This document shows, piece after piece, positions 9,764 through 19,307 of a stretch of 64,000 nt of DNA. The notes beneath the pieces were generated by a model. That model was not told where the DNA came from. It did no database searches and saw only the letters and a program-made list of their open reading frames with translations. Within the stretch, counting starts at the first letter, position 1. Each line of letters begins with the position of its first letter. Source of the stretch: Klebsiella sp. BIGb0138 (GTDB lineage: Bacteria > Pseudomonadota > Gammaproteobacteria > Enterobacterales > Enterobacteriaceae); the NCBI RefSeq assembly GCF_004342285.1, contig NZ_SMCV01000002.1:434001-498000 (forward strand), written 5' to 3'. Position numbers and translations under genes: made by a program.

Positions 9764-10236
9764 TTACCCCAACCGACATACAGTTTCTCAGGTTATCCAA
9801 CGAGGTGGGCCGCCGGGCTATCGCGCTGGGTAGACATCCCTTCGGCGCGGTACTGGTCGCCCCTGATGGCGACACCGTGCTGCTGACGCAGTGCAACATT
9901 GATACCGTAAACCATGCGGAATCGACGCTGGCGCGCATTGCCGCCAGCAATTATCCCGCGGAATATCTCTGGCGATGCACGCTCTATACGGCGGTCGAGC
10001 CTTGCTGTATGTGCGCCGGGACGATTTACTGGGCGAATATCGGTAAAGTGGTGTACGGCATGAGCGAGGAAAAGCTGCTGGATTGTACGGGAAGCCACCA
10101 GGAAAATCCGACGATGAGCATTCCGGCTTCTTATATCTTCAGCCATGGGCAGAAAACGATTTCGCTTGTCGGACCGGTGGCGGAGATCGAAGACGAGACC
10201 CTGGCATTACAGCGCGAATTCTGGCTGACACGGTGA
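9760..10236 (+). CDS. Cytidine/deoxycytidylate-deaminase-fold nucleobase deaminase (guanine deaminase-like)
   Basis: A 158-residue zinc hydrolase of the CDA/GuaD/TadA fold. Zinc ligands are visible as NHAE (about residues 51-54) and PCCMC (about residues 86-90). The start is TTG at 9760, overlapping the permease TGA as TTGA, with GGAG seven bases upstream. Genomic pairing with a purine permease suggests it deaminates an imported base, for example guanine to xanthine as Bacillus GuaD does. It is unlikely to be tRNA deaminase TadA because that gene sits elsewhere and sequence context differs. Substrate is inference. Confidence 0.8.
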   Translation: MITPTDIQFLRLSNEVGRRAIALGRHPFGAVLVAPDGDTVLLTQCNIDTVNHAESTLARIAASNYPAEYLWRCTLYTAVEPCCMCAGTIYWANIGKVVYGMSEEKLLDCTGSHQENPTMSIPASYIFSHGQKTISLVGPVAEIEDETLALQREFWLTR

Positions 10237-10467
10237 TAGTCCCTCGGTCCGCGCGGGGAGAGTGTGAAAACATCGTTTCGCGGCGCGGCCAATCGCCAGG
10301 GGAAGCTCCCCTGAGCGTTTACAAATAAAATAACGACCGGGTATAAAGGGCGTTATCAGGGGCAAAGTCCGGCCTGCCGTTTTATCAGCGCCATGAGGTG
10401 CCCCAATCGTCAGTCCCCTGCCCGACCGGGGCAATCATCATACCCATCGTCGCTAAGGAGTTCTCTG

Positions 10468-11541
10468 GTGCATTGGTTGGTTCGTCTACGCCTGGCCTGG
10501 CGCCAGGTTATCACTACGTTGCCTTCACGGGCCCGGCTGGCCGCGCGCGATGCGCTGGCCACCGCACTGGCCTGCGTGCTGGCGTGGGTGCTGGCAGGAT
10601 GGCTGTGGGGGCACGAGCATCCCACGTTTGCGATCGTCACCGCGGTGGTGTGTCTGGCCCCGGGCTTACCCAGCCACCTCAAACAAGCCCGCAACCTGGT
10701 GATTGGCTGCACGCTCGGTATTGTGATGGGAGAACTGATGTGGCAGTTCCCCGATACTCACCCGCTGGTGCGTATGAGCGTCGGCATGTTCTTTGCGATT
10801 CTGCTGGGCGCCGTCATCGGCCCGGCGCCGGTGGTGCCAATCCAGGCCGGCGTGTCGGTGGCGCTGGTCCTCGCCATGGGGCCGGATACCGCCGGCGGCA
10901 CGCGTTTGCTGGACGTCCTGCTGGGGGCCGCGGTGGGGCTATTGTTCAGCCAGGTGCTGTTTACGTCGAATCCGTTCAAGGATATCGGACGGGCCACCTC
11001 TGACTTCTTGCGTCAGATCGGCAATGGCCTGGATCGGGTGCTCAGGGCCTGCGAGGCGCAAAGCGGCGAGGCCGCTGAGGCGGCGCTGGGCCACCTGTCG
11101 CAGGCGCAAGGGTCTCTGGCGGCCCTGCGCGCCGCGGTGACCGAAGCGCAGGTCAGCAAACGCTGGTCGCTGCGCGGTCGGCTCAATGCCGGCCGGCTCG
11201 CGCTGGTCACGCGCCGTTACGATCGCCATGCCGTACGCGCCTATGCCACGGCGCTCCTGCTGGCGGAGAGCCTCGGTCGGGCCACCTCGCACACGCACAC
11301 GCCGCCGCCCGCCGCAGTCATGGCATATTGCCAGTGGTTATCGGACAGCTGCATGGTGCTGGCCAGGCAATCCGCCGTCGTCGCGCTCACGGCAGATGAC
11401 CCGCAGGCCAGTATGGGAACGCGGCCTCAGTCCGCCGCCACGGAGGGTGACATGCTGCAGCCTGAATGGATCGCGGTGGAGGACAATGCCCGCCAGCTGG
11501 AGCATGCCCTGCGGGCGCTGCTGGGATCGCGCGACGCGTGA
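10468..11541 (+). CDS. FUSC-family aromatic-acid exporter-like membrane protein
   Basis: A 357-residue protein with six hydrophobic segments in the first 170 residues, followed by a soluble helical tail. This is the half-length form of the fusaric acid resistance/aromatic acid exporter family. GTG at 10468 is chosen because AAGGAG stands 7 bases before it; an in-frame ATG at 10393 has no ribosome site. The gene follows the deaminase by 231 bp and may have its own promoter. A full-length relative, YccS, is encoded at 44225-46360. The substrate is unknown. Confidence 0.75.
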   Translation: MHWLVRLRLAWRQVITTLPSRARLAARDALATALACVLAWVLAGWLWGHEHPTFAIVTAVVCLAPGLPSHLKQARNLVIGCTLGIVMGELMWQFPDTHPLVRMSVGMFFAILLGAVIGPAPVVPIQAGVSVALVLAMGPDTAGGTRLLDVLLGAAVGLLFSQVLFTSNPFKDIGRATSDFLRQIGNGLDRVLRACEAQSGEAAEAALGHLSQAQGSLAALRAAVTEAQVSKRWSLRGRLNAGRLALVTRRYDRHAVRAYATALLLAESLGRATSHTHTPPPAAVMAYCQWLSDSCMVLARQSAVVALTADDPQASMGTRPQSAATEGDMLQPEWIAVEDNARQLEHALRALLGSRDA

Positions 11542-11909
11542 TCCTGCCGTCGAGATGCCTGCGCGTAAGATACGGCCGCTGTCATTGCTCGCGGCCCGCC
11601 GGCGATTATTTTTTCTCCCGGGCGAGGATTTTCCGCCCGGCGTGAACAAAATGTATATGTTCGCGTAGCGTCGTCGTACCATCGGCGCAGCTCAACCCTA
11701 ATACCTTTTTATAGCTTCATCAGGTCGCCTTCGACGCCGCCAAAGAAGGCAATAATTGCCCCTCTCTACCGTGAGCGCCAGCCACGGGGAGACATAGTTT
11801 TCGCCGCCAGCCGACACACAGATCGCCATTTCAGGCGGCATTGCGAATTGTCAACGGGAGTAACCGCAGGTACTCTGCAAGTGACAACATCACAATACAA
11901 GAAGATATT
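11542..11909. other. Intergenic region upstream of the binding-protein gene
   Basis: A 368-bp gap. It contains a CCGGGCG...CGCCCGG stem (about 11619-11640) without a T-tract and an imperfect TGAACA...TGTTCG inverted repeat around 11644-11664. It must carry the promoter for the binding protein at 11910. No gene was recognised. Confidence 0.5.
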
Positions 11910-12707
11910 ATGACGACAACAACACTCTCCACACGTTTCCGTAAGACCCTGACGATGGCGATCCTGGCCGGTTGCGCATTTGGCGCTCAGGCAAAAATTG
12001 AACAGATTCGCTTCGCCGTTGACCCCACCTACCCCCCGTTTGAATCCAAAACTTCGCAAGGTAAATTAGTCGGTTTCGATATCGATCTGGGTAACGCGCT
12101 CTGCGCGCAAATTCAGGCCCGCTGCGTGTGGGTGGAAAGTCAATTTGACAGCATGATCCCTGCCCTGAAAGGGCGCAAGTTCGATGCGATTCTCTCCGAT
12201 ATGGGGATCACTGAAGAGCGACTGAAGCAGATCGATTTTACCGTTCCGCTCTACGATACCCATGCGCAGCTGCTCGCCCGTAAAGGCACAGGCCTGTTAC
12301 CGGAGGCCGGTTCGCTGAAAGGAAAAACCGTCGGCGTTGAGCAAGGTACGGTTCAGGAGCGTTATGCAAAAGCGAAATGGGAGCCGTTTGGTGTGACGGT
12401 TACTGCGTATGGCGATCAGGCGCAGGTGGAGAGCGATTTAGTGTCCGGCCGTCTGGATGCCGTATTCACCGATGCCGCCCAGGCCGCCATCGGCTTTCTG
12501 AAACAACCGCAAGGGCAAGACTTTGAGCTGGCCGGCCCCATCGTTGAGGATCCGATTATCGGCCCGGGAACGGCAATCGGCCTGCGCAAAGGTGATGAAG
12601 AGCTGAAAACCGCGCTGGATAACGCCTTTGCGGAAATCAAAAAGAACGGCACCTTCGAACGCATTCAGAAGAAGTACTTTGCTACCGATATTTCCATTCA
12701 GCAGTAG
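11910..12707 (+). CDS. Periplasmic cationic amino-acid binding protein (ArgT/HisJ family)
   Basis: A 265-residue solute-binding protein. Residues 1-28 form a Sec signal peptide ending in GAQA, followed by the mature start KIEQIRFAVDPTYPPFESK, typical of lysine/arginine/ornithine/histidine binding proteins. The GFDIDLGNAL segment of the first lobe is present. No permease or ATPase gene is adjacent, so it probably docks on an existing HisQMP-type complex. ATG 11910 was preferred over an in-frame extension to 11841 because it begins the signal peptide. The next gene, 27 bases on, is an M14 deacylase. A paralogue lies at 22716-23519. Confidence 0.85.
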   Translation: MTTTTLSTRFRKTLTMAILAGCAFGAQAKIEQIRFAVDPTYPPFESKTSQGKLVGFDIDLGNALCAQIQARCVWVESQFDSMIPALKGRKFDAILSDMGITEERLKQIDFTVPLYDTHAQLLARKGTGLLPEAGSLKGKTVGVEQGTVQERYAKAKWEPFGVTVTAYGDQAQVESDLVSGRLDAVFTDAAQAAIGFLKQPQGQDFELAGPIVEDPIIGPGTAIGLRKGDEELKTALDNAFAEIKKNGTFERIQKKYFATDISIQQ

Positions 12708-12734
12708 CGCCGAATCAGGAATTGAGTTTACGCC

Positions 12735-13850
12735 ATGCAACAACAACACCATCCCCTGCTTAGCGCCACGCTGGGAACCCAGCGTGAAATCATCAGCTAC
12801 CATTTTGGCGGGGAGAACGAAAAACAGGTTTATATCCAGGCCGCCCTTCACGGCGACGAGATACCCGGCATCGCGACCGCCTGGCATCTTAAACAGCGCT
12901 TCATTGAGCTGGAAAACGACGGAAAGTTGAAAGCGGCGTTCACCCTGGTGCCGGTGGCTAACCCACTGGCCCTCGGGCAACACTGGCACGGCTCGCATCT
13001 GGGCCGTTTTCACACCGCCAGCGGTCAGGACTTTAACCGTAAATTCCCCATGCTGGGCGCAGAGCTGGTTAAAGCGCTTACCGGTCGTCTTACCCCCAAT
13101 GAGGCGGAAAACAAACGCCTTATCCGCGACGCTATCGAGCGGTATTACCGGGATAGCGCGCCAAAAACCGAACTGGACGCTCAGCGTTTTATCCTCATGC
13201 GCATGGCAAGCCAGGCGGACTTAATGATCGATTTGCATTGCGACTGGGAGGCGCTGGCGCATCTTTATACGATGCCGCACGCCTGGCCTGATATCGAACC
13301 TCTGGCCCGCTGGCTGGGGAGCGAGGTCCAGCTGCTGGCGCAAATTTCCGGAGGCGAACCTTTTGATGAAGCCTGCTGCGAGCCCTGGCTGACGCTAAAG
13401 GAACGCTTTGGAGAGACGTATCCTCTGCCGCGCGGTTTGTTGCCTGTAACCGTAGAACTTCGCGGCGTACGCGATGTGTCATCAGAGCAGGCGGCAAAAG
13501 ATGCGGATGCCATTATTCAGGCCTTAATCGCCGGGGGATATATTGCCGGCGAAGCCAGTCCTCCTCCCCCCCTGATCAATGCGGCTACTCCGCTGGCGGG
13601 GTGCGAATACCTGCACGCTCCGCATTCGGGAGTCATTCTGTATCGTTGCCCGCTGGGAGCACAGGTCAAGGCTGGAGAGGTAGTTGCCGAGATCCTTGAC
13701 CCGCTCACCGACCGGCTCACGCCGCTGGTCGCGAGGTTTGGCGGCATCGTCTATGCGCGCCATTGGGATAGATTCGCCAGCGCAGGGGGGCTGGTCGTGC
13801 GGCTTGCCGGACAGGATGCGGGGCGCACAGGGGAGTTGCTGGTGAGTTAA
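12735..13850 (+). CDS. M14-family succinylglutamate desuccinylase/aspartoacylase-like deacylase
   Basis: A 371-residue zinc hydrolase. The metal site is visible as HGDE (His39, Glu42) and DLHCD with the third ligand near residue 167. The C-terminal domain (about 285-371) is a beta-rich biotinyl/lipoyl-like barrel, as in the AstE/aspartoacylase group. Family members cleave N-acyl groups from amino acids. It probably shares a transcript with the upstream cationic amino-acid binding protein (27-base gap), which suggests import and deacylation of an N-acylated amino acid. The exact substrate is not known. Confidence 0.82.
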   Translation: MQQQHHPLLSATLGTQREIISYHFGGENEKQVYIQAALHGDEIPGIATAWHLKQRFIELENDGKLKAAFTLVPVANPLALGQHWHGSHLGRFHTASGQDFNRKFPMLGAELVKALTGRLTPNEAENKRLIRDAIERYYRDSAPKTELDAQRFILMRMASQADLMIDLHCDWEALAHLYTMPHAWPDIEPLARWLGSEVQLLAQISGGEPFDEACCEPWLTLKERFGETYPLPRGLLPVTVELRGVRDVSSEQAAKDADAIIQALIAGGYIAGEASPPPPLINAATPLAGCEYLHAPHSGVILYRCPLGAQVKAGEVVAEILDPLTDRLTPLVARFGGIVYARHWDRFASAGGLVVRLAGQDAGRTGELLVS

Positions 13851-13908
13851 TACCACTAACTCCTGCGATTATATCTTGATACAGGAATAATGTTTCAGAC
13901 CCTGAGAT

Positions 13909-13943
13909 GAAAACAGAGGGGGAAATCTCCCTCCTCTGTTTTC
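13909..13943. terminator. Bidirectional terminator between convergent genes
   Basis: A near-perfect stem, GAAAACAGAGG pairing with CCTCTGTTTTC, with A-rich and T-rich flanks on each side. It lies between the M14 deacylase (stop 13850) and the convergent kinase gene (stop 13960) and should end both transcripts. Confidence 0.85.
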
Positions 13944-13959
13944 ATTACAATGAATCTAT

Positions 13960-14823
13960 CTATGCCTGAGACTGGGAGACATGCCTTGCTGCCGCCTCGT
14001 TCGCGTTAGATACTGCCTCTTCAAAGTTTTCCCCTCTCATCAGGCTGGTGCACAATACCCCCATAAAGCAATCACCAGCGCCATGCGTACTCACCAGTTT
14101 GACCTTCCTGGCCGGTAAAGTCCGCCCGGTTTGATCTGCTTCACAAAACGCCACACCATGTTCGCCCGCGGTGACAACCACCCGGGGGAAGCGCCTGGCC
14201 AATAATTCTGCCGCCCGAAGAGCTGAGGATAAATCGCTCACCGTAATGCCACTCATATCACGCGCTTCGATGCCATTGACCACCAGCAAACTGATACAAT
14301 TTTCCAGTTCAGAACTCAGTTCTCTTGCCGGGGCAGCATTAATGCATACGGGAATATCACGTTTTTTAGCTTCCGCTGCAGCACAGAGATTGATCGTTTC
14401 CGGAACCTCATTTTGCAATACCAGCATCCTGGCATCCTGCCAGACGCTCTCCTGCTGAAAGAGTCCTGCCGGAATACGTTGATTCGCATTCGAGACAACA
14501 ACCGCGCCATAGTCCCCATCAGCATCGGAGATAGCGACGCTCATTCCCGAAGGGGCACCGCTAATTTCCACGACAGCCCCGGTGTCCACTCCGGCATCAC
14601 GCAGCGTCTGCAGCAAAAATTGTCCTTGTGCATCTGCTCCCACCGCGCCAATAAACGCGACAGCAGCGCCCGCTCTGGCGGCTGAAATGGCCTGATTTCC
14701 TCCCTTACCGCCAAATTTGTAAGCGCAGCCTGAGCCTATTACCGTTTCCCCTTTCTCCGGACGATGGTGCGCATCCAGCATAATGTCGTAATGAAGGCTC
14801 CCCGCTACAACAATTTTACTCAT
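13960..14823 (-). CDS. Ribokinase-like (PfkB family) sugar kinase
   Basis: Cytoplasmic ATP-dependent carbohydrate kinase of 287 residues. The first PfkB signature GGKGGNQAISAARAGA is at about residues 38-53, and the catalytic loop THGAGDCFMG is near residue 240, with Asp as base. It is slightly shorter than RbsK (309). It is the last gene of a six-gene minus-strand operon, two bases after the RpiR regulator. Its role would be to phosphorylate the sugar brought in by the ABC transporter, after isomerisation if the TIM-barrel enzyme acts first. The sugar is not identifiable. Confidence 0.85.
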   Translation of the reverse strand: MSKIVVAGSLHYDIMLDAHHRPEKGETVIGSGCAYKFGGKGGNQAISAARAGAAVAFIGAVGADAQGQFLLQTLRDAGVDTGAVVEISGAPSGMSVAISDADGDYGAVVVSNANQRIPAGLFQQESVWQDARMLVLQNEVPETINLCAAAEAKKRDIPVCINAAPARELSSELENCISLLVVNGIEARDMSGITVSDLSSALRAAELLARRFPRVVVTAGEHGVAFCEADQTGRTLPARKVKLVSTHGAGDCFMGVLCTSLMRGENFEEAVSNANEAAARHVSQSQA

Positions 14824-14825
14824 GG

Positions 14826-15683
14826 TTAATATTCCCGCAGGTCCTGAACCGCATGCTGGGTTTTCATCAAATTCTTCTCCGCCTGCTTCAGATCTTTCTT
14901 GGCAATAGCCACAAACAATGCATCCAGAATATTCAGTTGGGCAATGCGTGACGCGGCGTTTTCCCCTAACAAATGCGATCCCTGAGAAGTTGAATTGAGT
15001 ACCACATGCGCATTACGCGCAATAGGCGATTCGGCATAATTCGTAATCGCAATCACTTTGGCCCCATTACGAGCCGCCAGTTTTACCGGGTCGTTAACGG
15101 CACGCGTCGCACCGGAATGGCTGATTGCCAGTACAGCATCGTCGTCTGACAACACTGCGGCGGACATCAACATAATATGGGCATCGTCATATACTGTCGA
15201 TTTTATACCAATCTTTAATAACTTATGCGATAAGTCCCGTGCTACTGTAGCCGACCCCCCAACCGCATATAAATCAATATGACGTGCCTTAAATATAATA
15301 TCCGCAGCGCGGTCAAATTCAGCAATATCCAGTATTGACATCGTTTCTTCAATAGCCTGAATAGAGGTTCTGAATACTTTTGACAACAATTGTTCCGATG
15401 AGTCACCGGGCTCAATTTCCGCATGTAAACTTGCCACTTCAGACTGGTTGTAATAAATCAAACCGGTTCTGAAATTCCTGAATCCCGAAAAGTTAAGCTT
15501 TTTGGCAATTTTGACAATCATTGCTTCTGAAACATTATTTTCCTGGGCAATTTCCTTTAACGAGGTCTGCTCAGTAATGTCCGTTCGGGCAATGATAGCC
15601 TCAACGACACGGCGTTCTAAAGGTGTCAGCTGGGGCAGTCGCATACGTATTTGAGCACCAATGGCTCGTGGATCCTGCTTCAT
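14826..15683 (-). CDS. MurR/RpiR-family transcriptional regulator
   Basis: A 285-residue regulator with an N-terminal RpiR helix-turn-helix (about residues 1-80) and a C-terminal SIS sugar-phosphate-binding domain (about 125-255, with YAVGGSATVA and ISHSGAT). The start ATG at 15683 overlaps the permease stop by one base, so it is translated from the operon it presumably controls. SIS-type regulators sense phosphosugars, so the kinase product is the likely effector. The palindrome at 20331-20350 before the first gene is the best operator candidate. Confidence 0.88.
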   Translation of the reverse strand: MKQDPRAIGAQIRMRLPQLTPLERRVVEAIIARTDITEQTSLKEIAQENNVSEAMIVKIAKKLNFSGFRNFRTGLIYYNQSEVASLHAEIEPGDSSEQLLSKVFRTSIQAIEETMSILDIAEFDRAADIIFKARHIDLYAVGGSATVARDLSHKLLKIGIKSTVYDDAHIMLMSAAVLSDDDAVLAISHSGATRAVNDPVKLAARNGAKVIAITNYAESPIARNAHVVLNSTSQGSHLLGENAASRIAQLNILDALFVAIAKKDLKQAEKNLMKTQHAVQDLREY

Positions 15684-16654
15684 TACTTGCCTCTGGTCGC
15701 TCTGTCAATCAACATCGCTATGATAATAATAAGACCAGTCGCAAGCAATTGGTAAAAAGCCTGGATATTAAGTAACGTCAGGCCATTACGTAGCGCACCA
15801 AGAATGATTGCGCCGATAATTGTACCTACTACGCTACCTTTCCCTCCCATCAGAGACGCGCCGCCAATAGCCGCAGCGGCAATGGCGTCCAGCTCCCACA
15901 GGTTACCAATCGTCGGCTCTGCCGCACCTAGTCGGCCAATCAGGATAAGGGAAGCCAGAGACGCAAGAGTGCCTGAGATAACAAATACCGTGACTTTGGT
16001 TCTTTTCACCGGCACGCCGGCAACGCGAGCAGCTTCTTCATTGCCGCCGACGGCCAGAATATATTCTCCTAACGGAGTTTTATTCATAACGGTCCACAGC
16101 ACCAGAGCAATAACGGCAACAATAACGATAGGCGTTGGAATGCCAAAAATTTCACTGTTAATCAGGCTACGGAATTCCATTGGGATACCAAATACCGGAT
16201 TGCCGCCGGTATAAATCAGCGCGATAGCACGGAACAACGACAGCCCCCCGAGGGTAACAATGAAGGGTTGCAATCCAGCATAGGCAACCAGCGAACCGCT
16301 AAAGACGCCGCAGATAGCCCCTATACCCAGCGTTGCCAGAATGGCCAACGGCACGGGGACTCCCGCTACCATCATGGTTGCCCCTAAAACCGCCGATAAT
16401 GCAGCGGTCGGACCAACCGAAAGATCGATACCTCCGGAGATAATTACCAGGGTCATCCCGAGCGCAATTAATGCGTTAATGGATGATTGTTGTAAAATAT
16501 TCAGCAAATTAGGGATAGTGAAAAACACCGGTGATAAAAAAGAAAACGTAATAATGATAATAAGCAAACCAATTAAGGTTCCAGCATCGCGAAGGTTAAA
16601 TTTAAACGGCAGCGCACGAAGCTTTTCGGGCCGGGAATTACTTTGTAAAATCAT
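15683..16654 (-). CDS. Sugar ABC transporter permease (RbsC family)
   Basis: A 323-residue inner-membrane permease with about 8-10 hydrophobic segments and the conserved ISGGIDLSVG stretch near residue 73 and AVGGNEEAARVAGVPV near residue 206, typical of the RbsC/AraH/XylH group. It forms the channel with the ATPase encoded 35 bases upstream and receives sugar from the binding protein at 18209-19249. The stop overlaps the RpiR start by one base. Confidence 0.9.
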   Translation of the reverse strand: MILQSNSRPEKLRALPFKFNLRDAGTLIGLLIIIITFSFLSPVFFTIPNLLNILQQSSINALIALGMTLVIISGGIDLSVGPTAALSAVLGATMMVAGVPVPLAILATLGIGAICGVFSGSLVAYAGLQPFIVTLGGLSLFRAIALIYTGGNPVFGIPMEFRSLINSEIFGIPTPIVIVAVIALVLWTVMNKTPLGEYILAVGGNEEAARVAGVPVKRTKVTVFVISGTLASLASLILIGRLGAAEPTIGNLWELDAIAAAAIGGASLMGGKGSVVGTIIGAIILGALRNGLTLLNIQAFYQLLATGLIIIIAMLIDRATRGK

Positions 16655-16689
16655 GATTATGGCCTTTCAAATTAATACGGATAACAAAG

Positions 16690-18192
16690 TCAAATGGTCT
16701 CTTCGACATCTTTAATGGCAAAGCGTGCAATATTATCTTCCGTGATAGCATCACCCTTCAGTTCCTTAGTAATCTTCCCTTCACGCATAACCAGTACGCG
16801 GTCTGAAATACGAATAATCTCTGTCATCTCTGAAGAGACAACAACAATCGCTTTGCCTGAACGGGCCAGTTTTTCTATCAGATTATAAATTTCTGATTTT
16901 GCCCCGATATCAATTCCCCGGGTTGGCTCATCAAACAGAAAAACCTGAGCATCTGCGGCAACCCAGCGTCCAATAATAACTTTCTGCTGATTACCTCCAC
17001 TTAATGTGCCAATCGTTTTATCAATATTCAGTGGTCGTAGCTTCAAATCGCTCATCACTTCATGCGCAACCTGGTTAAGCTTAACTTTACTGATCATTCC
17101 CGAAATGGTGAAGTTACGCATTGAAGGCAGCGCCATATTCATCTTCACCGCACGTTCTTTAATAATCCCTTCTTTCTTGCGGTCTTCAGGCACCAGGCCG
17201 ATACCTGAGCTGATGGCGGCACTGACGTTATGATTGCGTACGGCCTTACCGTTAACAAACACGTTGCCGCTGCTACGTTTATCAATACCGGCAATCAGTT
17301 TCATCAGTTCCGTACGCCCGGCTCCGACCAGACCCGCAATACCGAGCACCTCACCGGCACGGACGGTGAAACTGGCATCGCGCACAGCGCCACCACGAGA
17401 GAGATTCTCAACGCGAAGAACTTCACGCTCGGTCACATAAGAGTTGTGCTCAAGTTTCTCAATCTTGCGCCCGACCATCTTTGAGACGATGCTCTCTTCA
17501 TCCTCATCACAAATATTCACCACCCCAACCTGCCTGCCATCCCGCATAATGGTGGCCCGGTCGCAGACTTTGAAAATTTCGTTCATCTTATGAGAAACAT
17601 AGATAAGCGATACCCCCATAGACTTCAGATCCGAAATCAGTTCGGCCAGCCGGTCAAACTCTCTCGGCGTCAGACTGGATGTCGGCTCGTCCATGGCGAT
17701 GATTTTTGCATCGTCCAGCATGGCGCGAGCAATCTCCACGATCTGCTGCTGTGAGACTTTCAGGTTCTTGATCGGCTCATTGGGATCAATTGTCGGATCC
17801 AGCTGTTTGAGAATCAGCTTCGCTCTTTCCAGCTGAGCGTGTTTATCCACCCATAGGCCTTTTGCTTTGGTAAGCGGCCGGCCAAGAAACATATTCTGCG
17901 CAACGGAGAGTTCCGGAACATGCTGTAATTCCTGGTGAATCATGGCAATACCCGCATGACGAGCGCTGAGCGGATTCTTCATCTGAACGGGCTGTCCGTT
18001 CACGCTAATCTCGCCGCTATCGGCCTCTCGTACGCCTGAAAGAATATTTAACAGCGTGGATTTTCCTGCGCCGTTTTCACCAATCAGGGCATGAACCTCT
18101 CCAGCTTTGACCGAAAAGTCCACGTCCTGTAATGCCGCCGCATTACCGTATGTCTTACTTATCCCACGCATCGTTAAGCGATACTGTTCCAT
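16690..18192 (-). CDS. Sugar ABC transporter ATP-binding protein (RbsA family)
   Basis: A 500-residue double ATPase. The N-terminal cassette has Walker A GENGAGKST near residue 40. The C-terminal cassette has the degenerate GLVGAGRTEL, and LSGGNQQKV as signature, as is normal for RbsA, MglA and XylG. The start is ATG 18192 (MEQYRLTMRG) after GGAGGGTGT; an in-frame extension to 18264 would overlap the binding-protein gene and is rejected. It lies 16 bases after that gene in the sugar operon. Confidence 0.92.
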   Translation of the reverse strand: MEQYRLTMRGISKTYGNAAALQDVDFSVKAGEVHALIGENGAGKSTLLNILSGVREADSGEISVNGQPVQMKNPLSARHAGIAMIHQELQHVPELSVAQNMFLGRPLTKAKGLWVDKHAQLERAKLILKQLDPTIDPNEPIKNLKVSQQQIVEIARAMLDDAKIIAMDEPTSSLTPREFDRLAELISDLKSMGVSLIYVSHKMNEIFKVCDRATIMRDGRQVGVVNICDEDEESIVSKMVGRKIEKLEHNSYVTEREVLRVENLSRGGAVRDASFTVRAGEVLGIAGLVGAGRTELMKLIAGIDKRSSGNVFVNGKAVRNHNVSAAISSGIGLVPEDRKKEGIIKERAVKMNMALPSMRNFTISGMISKVKLNQVAHEVMSDLKLRPLNIDKTIGTLSGGNQQKVIIGRWVAADAQVFLFDEPTRGIDIGAKSEIYNLIEKLARSGKAIVVVSSEMTEIIRISDRVLVMREGKITKELKGDAITEDNIARFAIKDVEETI

Positions 18193-18208
18193 ACACCCTC
18201 CGCCTGAC

Positions 18209-19249
18209 TTACTGTTGAGCCAGCAGCTGACGCAGCTTATCGTTATCTTTGGTCGAAAAAGCATCCGCGTTATCTTTCGTGATCAAAGCCTGAGGCGTAG
18301 AGACCACACGGGAAATTTCCTGACCATCAATCAGGCGCAGCATAACTTCCATTGCGACTTCCCCCGTCAGTATCGGGAAGCTGTCCACCGTGCCCGTCAG
18401 TTCGCCACGTTTAATCGAGGCATAGGCATCTGAGATACCATCGGTACCAAATACGGCCACCTGCCCGGCTTTATTCAGCGAACGAACCGCTTCCACCACG
18501 CCCAGCGCCATGGTGTCGTTATTTGCGTAAAAACCAATCAGATCGGGATGCTGCTGCAAGATTGTTGAGGCCGCATTAAACGCCTGTTCACGACTCCAGT
18601 TCGCCGGTACGCTGGCAACAATATTGAACTTGCCGTTGACCTGTAGCGTCTCTTTGAAACCGCTGGTTCGCTGGCCAGCGGCATAGACACCAGGCTGCCC
18701 CTCGATCACTGCAACTTTACCGCCCTGCGGATGATGTTCGATGAACCATTTCGCCACCCGCACACCGTTATCTTTCTGCACGTTCCCGACGTAATACGGT
18801 GCATTTGGCATCACCGCATCGTTAACATTGACCACCGGAATTTTTTTGCTGGTGGCACTTTCCAGAGCGGGTTCGAGGTTGATATCAGTCTGAGGTGATA
18901 CCAGCAGCCCGTTAAATCCCTGGGAGATAAGCGTTTCCGCTATTGATAACTGACCCAGTTGATCGTCTTCATTTGCGGCAGCCTGGTAAGCTACGGTGAA
19001 GCCATATTTTTTACCGACGTTCTGATAACCTTCGCCGAGTGAACGCCAGTATTCATTGGTCAGCGTTTTCGATACGCCGCCAATTTTAAGTTTGCTGTCG
19101 ACTTTCGGCATAGGGCCATATTTGCTGCTGAGTTGCGTCCAGTCTGTGCGATCCGGTTCAGTATCCGATTTCAGCGGGGCTAAATCAGCGGCGTAAGCCA
19201 TCGAGCACAGTAAAGAAGAGGCGAGTACAGAGAGTATGAGCTTTTTCAT
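18209..19249 (-). CDS. Periplasmic sugar-binding protein (RbsB/LacI-fold family)
   Basis: A 346-residue solute-binding protein. Residues 1-20 are a signal peptide (MKKLILSVLASSLLCSMAYA). The mature part has the periplasmic-binding type I fold with ISQGFNGLLVSPQTD and FYANNDTMALGVVEAV segments. It carries an unusual 25-residue acidic/polar leader before the fold begins at KLKIGGVS. It delivers sugar to the RbsC/RbsA-like pair. The ligand is unknown; sequence resembles general ribose/allose/autoinducer-2-type binders. Confidence 0.88.
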   Translation of the reverse strand: MKKLILSVLASSLLCSMAYAADLAPLKSDTEPDRTDWTQLSSKYGPMPKVDSKLKIGGVSKTLTNEYWRSLGEGYQNVGKKYGFTVAYQAAANEDDQLGQLSIAETLISQGFNGLLVSPQTDINLEPALESATSKKIPVVNVNDAVMPNAPYYVGNVQKDNGVRVAKWFIEHHPQGGKVAVIEGQPGVYAAGQRTSGFKETLQVNGKFNIVASVPANWSREQAFNAASTILQQHPDLIGFYANNDTMALGVVEAVRSLNKAGQVAVFGTDGISDAYASIKRGELTGTVDSFPILTGEVAMEVMLRLIDGQEISRVVSTPQALITKDNADAFSTKDNDKLRQLLAQQ

Positions 19250-19307
19250 TTTTCAGCCTTTAATTTTCGCATCAGGGTACATTTTTAATTTTTGCTAATT
19301 CTTTGCG

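Noticed and set aside
11619-11640. Terminator at the GC stem after the FUSC gene
   Set aside because: The stem has no T-tract downstream on either strand.
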